From an uncultured Erysipelotrichaceae bacterium (GTDB lineage: Bacteria; Bacillota_I; Bacilli_A; Erysipelotrichales; Erysipelotrichaceae), in assembly GCA_902795875.1 (NCBI GenBank), contig CADBND010000245.1:1-14551 (forward strand): a DNA stretch of 14,551 nt, given 5' to 3'. Shown here in pieces: positions 1 to 5,261 of the stretch. The notes below the pieces were generated by a model, which was not told the origin of the DNA, searched no databases, and saw only the letters and a program-made list of their open reading frames with translations. Numbering within the stretch: position 1 is the stretch's first letter; each line of letters opens with the position of its first letter. A program made the translations under genes and the position numbers.

Positions 1-752
1 GATGCACCGCCGAGCGCCTTGCCCAGCGTGCCGGTGATGATGTCGACCCTGCCTTCGACGCCGTTGTATTCCGCTGTGCCCCTGCCGTTCTTTCCGACGA
101 AGCCGACAGCGTGGGAATCATCGACCATGACCAGGGCTCCGTATTCATCCGCCAGATCGCAGATCCCTTTCAGGTTGCAGATGATGCCGTCCATTGAGAA
201 GACACCGTCGGTGGCGATCATTTTGATGCGGGCATCGTTCTGATCGGCTTCGATGAGTTTGGCTTTGAGATCTTCCATGTCGTTGTTTTTGTAGCGGTAT
301 CTCTTGGCTTTGCACAGCCTTACACCGTCGATGATGGAGGCGTGATTGAGTTCATCGGAGATGATCGCGTCCTGATCTGTCAAAAGCGTTTCAAACAGTC
401 CGCCGTTGGCGTCGAAACAGGATGAATACAGGATCGTGTCTTCCGTCTTGAGGAAGTCGGAGATCTTCTTTTCCAGCGTCTTGTGGATGTCCTGGGTGCC
501 GCAGATGAAACGTACGGATGCCAGGCCGTATCCTCTTTCATCATAGGTCTTTTTGGCTGCTTCGATGAGCCGGGGATCATTGCCTAAACCCAGATAGTTA
601 TTGGCACACATGTTGAGAAGCTTTTCCCCGTTTTCCATGGTGATGTAGGCGCCTTGTGCCGAGACAAAAGGTGCTTCCGCTTTGAACAAGCCTGCTTCCT
701 TTATTTCTTCTACGGTGTCTGCGTAATATTTCAATGCTTCGTTTCTGTTCAT
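1..752 (-). CDS. kbl: Glycine C-acetyltransferase (2-amino-3-ketobutyrate CoA ligase), C-terminus off the window
   Basis: This PLP enzyme cleaves 2-amino-3-ketobutyrate with CoA to glycine and acetyl-CoA, the second step of threonine catabolism in the cytoplasm. About 250 of roughly 395-400 residues are visible; the gene runs off the left edge. Family marks seen are the N-terminal NNYLGLGNDPRL block, DDSHAVGFVG before the cofactor-binding core, and TLGKALGGAS. The lysine of the last motif, codon 245, is the expected Schiff-base residue, matching the position known for the E. coli enzyme. The ATG at 752 overlaps the tdh stop as ATGA and has an AAGGTGG ribosome site 7 bases upstream inside tdh, so translation is probably coupled. 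The close relatives 8-amino-7-oxononanoate synthase and 5-aminolevulinate synthase share the fold, but the tdh neighbour makes Kbl by far the best call. Confidence 0.94.
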   Translation of the reverse strand, partial: MNRNEALKYYADTVEEIKEAGLFKAEAPFVSAQGAYITMENGEKLLNMCANNYLGLGNDPRLIEAAKKTYDERGYGLASVRFICGTQDIHKTLEKKISDFLKTEDTILYSSCFDANGGLFETLLTDQDAIISDELNHASIIDGVRLCKAKRYRYKNNDMEDLKAKLIEADQNDARIKMIATDGVFSMDGIICNLKGICDLADEYGALVMVDDSHAVGFVGKNGRGTAEYNGVEGRVDIITGTLGKALGGA

Positions 753-1813
753 AACTGTTCCACCTTATCTATATTCGTCCAGTCGAGGATGACTTTTCCG
801 GACATTCCCGAAAGCATCGCATCGAAGCCTTTCTGGTAATCCGTGATATCGAATCTGTGTGTGATGATCTTGGAGATATCGAGTCCTGCTTCCAGCATCG
901 TGGTCATCTTGTACCAGGTGTCCCACACCTTTCGGCCATAGATGCCTTTCAGGTTGAGTCCGGAGAAGATGATCTTTTCCATGTCCACTGTCGTATCGTC
1001 GGGAAGAAGTCCCAGTAAGGCGATGTTTCCGCCGTTTTTCATATTGTGGACCATCTGGTTGAGGGCAGCCGGTGCGCCGGACATTTCTAATCCTACGTCG
1101 AATCCTTCGCTCATGCCCAGTTCCTTCATGACGTCTTCGAGTTTCTCGTTTTTGAGATTGACGGTACGGGTAGCGCCCATCGTTTTAGCCAGATCCAGAC
1201 GGTAATCGTTGAAATCAGTGACGACGACATGTCTTGCGCCGGAGAATTTGACGATGGCAGCAGCCATGGAGCCGATCGGTCCGGCACCGGTGATCAGGAC
1301 GTCTTCACCCAGCACGTCGTAGGTGAGGGCGGTATGCGTTGCGTTGCCATAGGGATCGAAGATCGCATAGAGTTCTTCCGGTATGTTTTTCCTGGTCTTC
1401 CAGACATTGACATAGGGGATGACCAGATATTCGGCGAAGGCACCGTTGCGGTTGACACCGACACCTTTGGCGTTCCGGCAGTTTTCCCGGTGTCCTTCCA
1501 GACAGTTGCGGCATTTTCCGCAGGTGATGTGTCCTTCTCCGGATACGATGTCGCCTACGTTGAAGCCTCTGGCACCCTGTCCGACTTCGACGACTTCACC
1601 GACATATTCGTGTCCGATCGTCAGTCCGGGTACGATGGTCTTCTGTGCCCACTTGTTCCACTGGTAGATGTGGACGTCCGTTCCGCATATCGCGGTCTTT
1701 TTGATCTTGATCTTGACGTCGTTGTATCCGACTTCAGGTATCGGGACTCTTTTTGCCCAGATGCCCGGTTCGGGCTTTTCTTTAACCAAAGCCCACATTG
1801 TATTGTTTTCCAT
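749..1813 (-). CDS. tdh: L-threonine 3-dehydrogenase (zinc-dependent, MDR family)
   Basis: This enzyme oxidises L-threonine to 2-amino-3-ketobutyrate with NAD+, feeding the product to Kbl encoded next. The 354 residues are close to the E. coli enzyme (341). The N-terminal catalytic domain carries the catalytic zinc ligands C43 (in CGTDVH), H68 and E69 (GHEYVGEV). The structural zinc site is C98, C101, C104 and C112. The Rossmann dinucleotide motif GAGPIG lies at residues 176-181, followed by an acidic residue in VVVTDF that fits NAD rather than NADP preference. The start at 1813 has AGAGAGG about 10 bases upstream; M6 is a possible but less supported alternative. The stop overlaps the kbl start. 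Other MDR polyol dehydrogenases look similar, but the VHIYQWN-type signature and the kbl partner favour threonine. Confidence 0.93.
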   Translation of the reverse strand: MENNTMWALVKEKPEPGIWAKRVPIPEVGYNDVKIKIKKTAICGTDVHIYQWNKWAQKTIVPGLTIGHEYVGEVVEVGQGARGFNVGDIVSGEGHITCGKCRNCLEGHRENCRNAKGVGVNRNGAFAEYLVIPYVNVWKTRKNIPEELYAIFDPYGNATHTALTYDVLGEDVLITGAGPIGSMAAAIVKFSGARHVVVTDFNDYRLDLAKTMGATRTVNLKNEKLEDVMKELGMSEGFDVGLEMSGAPAALNQMVHNMKNGGNIALLGLLPDDTTVDMEKIIFSGLNLKGIYGRKVWDTWYKMTTMLEAGLDISKIITHRFDITDYQKGFDAMLSGMSGKVILDWTNIDKVEQL

Positions 1814-1833
1814 ATGATTTAAACCTCTCTTTC

Positions 1834-1839
1834 ATTATA
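1834..1839 (-). promoter_or_regulatory. Possible -10 box for the tdh-kbl operon
   Basis: On the minus strand these six bases read exactly TATAAT, 20 bases upstream of the tdh ATG. The predicted transcript would start about 14 bases before the ATG and would just include the ribosome site. No convincing -35 hexamer is present at 16-18 bases, so either an activator is needed or this match is fortuitous. The 129 bases between tdh and the divergent reductase (1814-1942) hold no other clear element. Confidence 0.35.
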
Positions 1840-1942
1840 GACCATGAAGCAGGTGTGCTTCTTCGCTTTTTGAATGGTACAGGATCATCTGTCAAAGAGA
1901 ATAATGAGAAAACTGTGTCATACTGGTATAAAGAGGTCAACT

Positions 1943-3133
1943 ATGCAATACAGAAAAGACAGATATGGCAATGAACTTTCAGCTTTAGGTTATGGCTGCA
2001 TGCGTTTCACTTCGAAGAACGGGAAGATCGATCAGGACAAGGCAGAAGAGGAGATCATGGAGGCTTACCGGCTAGGCGTGAACTATTATGATACGGCTTA
2101 TGTCTATCCGGGCAGTGAGGTCGCTTTGGGGAATATCCTGGAGAAAAACGGGATACGGGACAAGGTCAATATCGCGACGAAGCTTCCCCAGTACATGATC
2201 GGTAGTGCGAAGGCTCTGGACAGCTATTTCGATGAGGAACTGCGCAGATTGAAGACTGACCATGTGGATTATTATCTGATGCATCACATGACCGATATCG
2301 GTCAATGGGAAAGGCTGAAGAAACTGGGGATCGAAGACTGGATCGCCGATAAGAAGGAAAAGGGACAGATCCGCAACATCGGTTTTTCCTATCACGGAAA
2401 CAGCGAGATGTTCATCAAGATACTGGAAGACTATGACTGGGATTTTGCGCAGGTACAGTACAACTACCTTGACGAGAATGCGCAGGCCGGCAGAAAAGGT
2501 GTCGAGACAGCAAAAGAAAATGGCATTCCGATCGTGATCATGGAACCTTTGCGGGGCGGGAAGCTCGTCAATATGCTTCCACAGAAGGCGAAGGAACTGA
2601 TCAGGGATAATGAGAAGGGCTATTCGGCTGCAGAATGGGGTTTGAGATGGCTGTTTGATCAGGACAGCGTGACGGTCGTATTGTCAGGGATGAATTCACT
2701 GGAAATGGTGAAGGAGAACTGCCGTATCGCCTCGGATTCTTTGCCTTCCTGTCTGGAAGAGAGTGACAAAGAATTCATCGGAAAGATCATTGAAGAGATA
2801 AAGGCGAATGAGAAGGTTGGTTGCACGGGCTGTCGTTATTGTATGCCCTGTCCAAGAGGGATCGATATCCCGGGAACATTCAATGCCTATAATCGCATGT
2901 ATACCGAATCGAAACACGACGGACGTTTCCAGTATGCGCAGGCGGTGGCACTAAGAAAGGATACTTCCTTCGTCAGCCAGTGTATCAAATGCGGAAAATG
3001 TGAATCACATTGTCCGCAATCCATCCCAATCAGGGAGAAACTGGTGGAGGCCGATAAGGCATTACGGCCTTTGCCATACAGGATCGGTATCAATGTTGTA
3101 CGGGCTTTCATGTTTCGGAAGACAAAAGGATAG
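1943..3133 (+). CDS. Aldo/keto reductase with C-terminal ferredoxin-like 4Fe-4S domain
   Basis: This is a cytoplasmic oxidoreductase of the ferredoxin-fused aldo/keto reductase group; the substrate is not known. The N-terminal TIM barrel has the family's catalytic set: D50 and Y55 in NYYDTAYVYP, K80 in IATKLP, and H114 in DYYLMH. The C-terminal part has two cysteine clusters. C294, C297, C300 and C303-Pro form CxxCxxCxxCP, and C347, C350, C353 and C357-Pro form a classical CxxCxxCxxxCP. This suggests electron transfer through iron-sulfur centres as well as NAD(P)H. I chose the ATG at 1943 because AAGAGG lies 6 bases upstream and the following MQYRKDRYG is the usual barrel start. An in-frame ATG at 1874 would add 23 residues unlike the family and has no ribosome site. 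The product is 396 aa. The gene is divergent from tdh and ends at a hairpin terminator. Confidence 0.88.
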   Translation: MQYRKDRYGNELSALGYGCMRFTSKNGKIDQDKAEEEIMEAYRLGVNYYDTAYVYPGSEVALGNILEKNGIRDKVNIATKLPQYMIGSAKALDSYFDEELRRLKTDHVDYYLMHHMTDIGQWERLKKLGIEDWIADKKEKGQIRNIGFSYHGNSEMFIKILEDYDWDFAQVQYNYLDENAQAGRKGVETAKENGIPIVIMEPLRGGKLVNMLPQKAKELIRDNEKGYSAAEWGLRWLFDQDSVTVVLSGMNSLEMVKENCRIASDSLPSCLEESDKEFIGKIIEEIKANEKVGCTGCRYCMPCPRGIDIPGTFNAYNRMYTESKHDGRFQYAQAVALRKDTSFVSQCIKCGKCESHCPQSIPIREKLVEADKALRPLPYRIGINVVRAFMFRKTKG

Positions 3134-3147
3134 AGGATGCATGTATG

Positions 3148-3176
3148 AAAACAAACTGCTCAGGCAGTTTGTTTTT
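3148..3176. terminator. Bidirectional hairpin terminator between the reductase and the WYL regulator
   Basis: A 12-bp perfect stem (3148-3159 with 3164-3175) encloses the tetraloop TCAG. It has a T run on the right (3172-3176) and a matching A run on the left, so it can end transcription from both converging genes. The stop codon of the minus-strand regulator falls in the loop. Confidence 0.85.
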
Positions 3177-4140
3177 GGTATCGGTCATAAGTTTCTTTCA
3201 GGATATTCAGGAAGCGGTCGCGCAATTCTTCTGGTTTGAGCAGTTCGATCGCATCCATATACTGCTGGGCGAGGAAGATGGCGCCGGTGTCGGTGGTCCT
3301 GACGTTGATGAGGAATGTGCCGTCAGCTTGTGACAGGATCGATGTTTCCGGTCCGAAGAGGTCGATCATCTGGTCGAGTACCGACTCTTTGCATCGGAAA
3401 GTGACCATACCGGAATGTCCGGCATACATGAAGAGTTTGTTGCGGGCATACTCGTAGGCATCTTCCTTATTGCGCAGGACAGATGAAGGTTCGTTCAGGA
3501 CTTTCGCATCTTTGATGCGGTCGAGACGGTAATGGATGAAGCCGGGATGATTGTCTGATGTGACGATCATATAGGCTCTTGAATCGGCGTAGACGATGTA
3601 GCGGGGTTCGACGATATAGGGCTGCTTCCTTCGGGGCGTGAGACGTTTGTTTTGGTCGTAGCGCAGATAGGTGAAGGACAGTTTTTTATTGTCACGGATC
3701 GCTTCCGATACGTTGGCGATCGTGTAGAGCAGCTGTTTGTTTTGTGTTTTGAGAGGATTGGGCATATACACCTTGTCGGAGAATTCCTTGGCCTGATAGC
3801 TGCTTTGTGTCTTGAGAAGTTTAGCGATCAGATCGTCGGATTGTTTAGAAGAGATGAAATGGGAAGCGTGGATCGCGTTACACAGAAGCAGGACTTCCGC
3901 TTTGTCGAACTGTCTTTTGCTCAGATAGTATCCCTTTCCGTTTTCATCGAAGCCGGAGATCTCGTAGCCGAATTCTTTCAGCATGTATATGTTGGCATAG
4001 AGGGTCCTTCTTTCGATCGTGATGGAGTATTCCTGATCCAGATAGGAAGAGATCTGTTTGAAAGAAAGGATGTGGTCTTCATCGGAGTGTTTCTTCAGTA
4101 TTTCAAGGATCGCCAGAGCGATCTGTTTCTTTTCTGCCAT
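3160..4140 (-). CDS. HTH/WYL-domain transcriptional regulator
   Basis: This is a DNA-binding regulator of the HTH-plus-WYL family; WYL domains generally bind nucleic acid or small ligands and modulate the HTH. The first ~70 residues form a winged-helix-like domain (LAILEILKKHSDEDH, then SIERRTLYANIYMLKEFGYEI-like recognition and wing elements). The middle WYL core contains KLSFTYLRYD, PYIVEPRYIVYADSRAYMIV and HYRLDRI. At the name-giving Trp-Tyr-Leu position it reads Ala-Tyr-Met. A C-terminal extension (VTFRCKESVLDQMIDLFG) is typical of the family. The ATG at 4140 has GGAGGAA about 7 bases upstream. An upstream in-frame ATG at 4311 would add 57 residues with no domain and would start inside the divergent promoter, so I reject it. 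The product is 326 aa. Its target is unknown; the divergent toxin-antitoxin cassette is a candidate. Confidence 0.87.
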   Translation of the reverse strand: MAEKKQIALAILEILKKHSDEDHILSFKQISSYLDQEYSITIERRTLYANIYMLKEFGYEISGFDENGKGYYLSKRQFDKAEVLLLCNAIHASHFISSKQSDDLIAKLLKTQSSYQAKEFSDKVYMPNPLKTQNKQLLYTIANVSEAIRDNKKLSFTYLRYDQNKRLTPRRKQPYIVEPRYIVYADSRAYMIVTSDNHPGFIHYRLDRIKDAKVLNEPSSVLRNKEDAYEYARNKLFMYAGHSGMVTFRCKESVLDQMIDLFGPETSILSQADGTFLINVRTTDTGAIFLAQQYMDAIELLKPEELRDRFLNILKETYDRYQKQTA

Positions 4141-4304
4141 ATATGCTTCCTCCAATTGAATCTTATCATAGATGGCGTGTTTTTTGCCTGGCCCAATATT
4201 CATTCGATGCCATAGAGAGTACTTTTTTCTTTTGGACAGATAGGATGAAAGATCCTGCCTTCTGATTTGCGGATAATTGCGCAGCTGTTTGATCGGACAT
4301 GTAA

Positions 4305-4333
4305 TTGACATCTGTATTATCTAATAATACAAT
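4305..4333 (+). promoter_or_regulatory. Consensus sigma-A promoter of the toxin-antitoxin operon
   Basis: A perfect -35 box TTGACA (4305-4310) is followed, after exactly 17 bases, by TACAAT (4328-4333), one mismatch from the consensus -10. The predicted start near 4340 gives a leader of about 16 bases carrying the antitoxin ribosome site AAGGAG (4342-4347). Such a strong promoter fits a self-repressed toxin-antitoxin operon. Confidence 0.8.
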
Positions 4334-4340
4334 TGTATTA
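4314..4340. promoter_or_regulatory. Probable antitoxin operator: 16-bp perfect palindrome plus a third half-site
   Basis: Bases 4325-4340 form the perfect palindrome TAATACAATTGTATTA, which contains the -10 box. An additional half-site GTATTA at 4314-4319 makes a second inverted repeat with TAATAC at 4325-4330 (5-base spacer). The three six-base half-sites (4314, 4325, 4335) are centred 11 and 10 bases apart, about one helical turn each. This is the arrangement expected for side-by-side binding of ribbon-helix-helix dimers. Binding would block the -10 region, so autorepression by the adjacent RelB-like protein is the natural inference. Confidence 0.65.
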
Positions 4341-4355
4341 CAAGGAGCGATCATA

Positions 4356-4628
4356 ATGGCTAAAGAAGCAGTATTTCAGATCAGAATGGATGTTGAAACA
4401 AAAGAAGCGGCGGAAAAACTATACAGGAGTCTTGGTACTTCTTTCGCAGAGGCAGTAAGGATTTTTGCAGCACAAAGCGTAAAAGAACATGGTTTTCCGT
4501 TTGTCCCGAAAAACTATGATGTCAACAGAAAAACGGCAAGAGGGATCCTTTCTAAATATGCCTCGGAAGAATCAAGGAGAAAAGAGAAAGATGCATTTAT
4601 GGAGGCGATGATCGCAAAACATGAGTAA
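4356..4628 (+). CDS. RelB/DinJ-family antitoxin
   Basis: This 90-residue protein has the RelB/DinJ ribbon-helix-helix pattern. It has an N-terminal beta strand FQIRMDVETK, then two helices through AEKLYRSLGTSFAEAVRIFAAQSVKEHGFPF. A charged C-terminal tail rich in Lys, Arg and Glu is suited to wrapping a toxin. It should dimerise, bind its own operator just upstream and neutralise the toxin encoded next. AAGGAG lies 8 bases before the ATG at 4356. An in-frame ATG at 4305 falls on the -35 box and cannot be the start. The gene overlaps the toxin by 8 bases, the usual layout for antitoxin-toxin coupling. The base composition of the cassette looks AT-richer in places than flanking genes, which fits horizontal acquisition, but I have not computed it. 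Confidence 0.85.
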   Translation: MAKEAVFQIRMDVETKEAAEKLYRSLGTSFAEAVRIFAAQSVKEHGFPFVPKNYDVNRKTARGILSKYASEESRRKEKDAFMEAMIAKHE

Positions 4629-4986
4629 ACTTCTGGATGCAAATGCTATACTGCGTTATTTACTGGACGATATTCCCGACCAGGCTTCTGTGACTGAACA
4701 GGCGATTAATGACGGTGCATTTACGATCGGCGAAGTTCTGTCAGAAGTTGTTTCTGTTTTGCAAGGGGTCTATAAGCTTGACAGGAAGGATATATCAGAT
4801 TCCATAAGATCGTTATTGAAAGAGATCGATATTGAGAATAAACCTGTCATTAAAGAAGCATTGGACGCATATGAGAATACTTCGTTAGACTATGTAGATT
4901 GCCTGCTTTATGCCAGGGCGAAGCTGTTCAGGGAACCTGTTGTGAGTTTTGATAAAAAGTTGAACAGCAAGATCAAACAGATATAA
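4621..4986 (+). CDS. PIN-domain toxin (VapC-like ribonuclease)
   Basis: This 121-residue protein is a probable metal-dependent RNase of the PIN superfamily, the toxin of the cassette. The acidic active-site residues are all present: D6 in LLDANAILRYLL, E42 in LSEVVSVL, D93 (with D90) in LDYVDCLLYA, and D111 in VVSFDKKLN. The length is typical for VapC-type proteins (about 120-140). The target RNA cannot be read from sequence; other PIN toxins cut tRNA or rRNA. Its ATG lies 8 bases inside the antitoxin gene. The nearest GGAGG is 15 bases upstream, further than ideal, so expression probably depends on translation of the antitoxin and stays lower than it. PIN toxins are classically paired with VapB-type antitoxins, whereas here the partner is RelB/DinJ-like. 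Confidence 0.83.
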   Translation: MSKLLDANAILRYLLDDIPDQASVTEQAINDGAFTIGEVLSEVVSVLQGVYKLDRKDISDSIRSLLKEIDIENKPVIKEALDAYENTSLDYVDCLLYARAKLFREPVVSFDKKLNSKIKQI

Positions 4987-5261
4987 AACAATACATTTTT
5001 CTGGAAAGAGGGGAAATCGATGATTATTTGAAGATCTCCTCTTTTCTTATTCACATCATGTAGAAAGCAGGAAAAGAGTTCTTCCAAACAGCCGGATTCT
5101 AAATAATGATTGCCTGATCATCGAAGTATCAGATGAAGAGGGAATAAGCGGTCTGTTGAAAAACAAAAATACCGGTTTCACTGTCTTGTCACAGGTATGA
5201 ATAAGCAATCGTGTTTTTATCCTGTTCAGATACGTTAAAATAGAGAAAAGAGGATCGGAAA
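4987..5261. other. Gene-free interval between the toxin gene and addB
   Basis: These 275 bases hold the probable terminator above, then no recognised gene. A plus-strand frame is open from 5024 to a TGA at 5198-5200 but has no ATG. Its later part reads like ordinary protein (NDCLIIEVSDEEGISGLL), so it may be a decayed gene end or chance. Just before addB, TAAAAT at 5236-5241 could be a -10 box 20 bases upstream of the ATG, with no good -35 box. Confidence 0.4.
5005..5050 (+). terminator. Probable terminator of the toxin-antitoxin operon
   Basis: AAAGAGGGGA (5005-5014) can pair with TCTCCTCTTT (5035-5044) through one G-U pair, leaving a 20-base loop. It is followed by a T-rich but interrupted tract (TTCTTATT). 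It sits about 20 bases after the toxin stop. The long loop and broken T tract make this less certain than the other terminators in the window. Confidence 0.5.

Noticed and set aside
1229..1822. A 197-codon plus-strand open frame opposite tdh
   Set aside because: It mirrors the well-supported tdh codons, has no domain or ribosome site and is the usual antisense shadow of a GC-balanced gene.
1927..1932. TATAAA preceded by TGG as an extended -10 for the reductase
   Set aside because: It is only 10 bases from the ATG and overlaps the ribosome site, so the mRNA would lack that site. No -35 box is present.
1874..1942. A 23-residue N-terminal extension of the aldo/keto reductase
   Set aside because: It is unlike the family's N-terminus, and there is no ribosome site before 1874. 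AAGAGG is correctly placed before 1943.
3652..4215. A 187-codon plus-strand open frame opposite the WYL gene
   Set aside because: It lies antisense to the HTH/WYL domains, and its composition is that of a complementary-strand shadow.
4141..4311. A 57-codon N-terminal extension of the WYL regulator from the ATG at 4311
   Set aside because: It has no ribosome site and no domain, and it would begin inside the divergent -35 box. The ATG at 4140 with GGAGGAA is far better.
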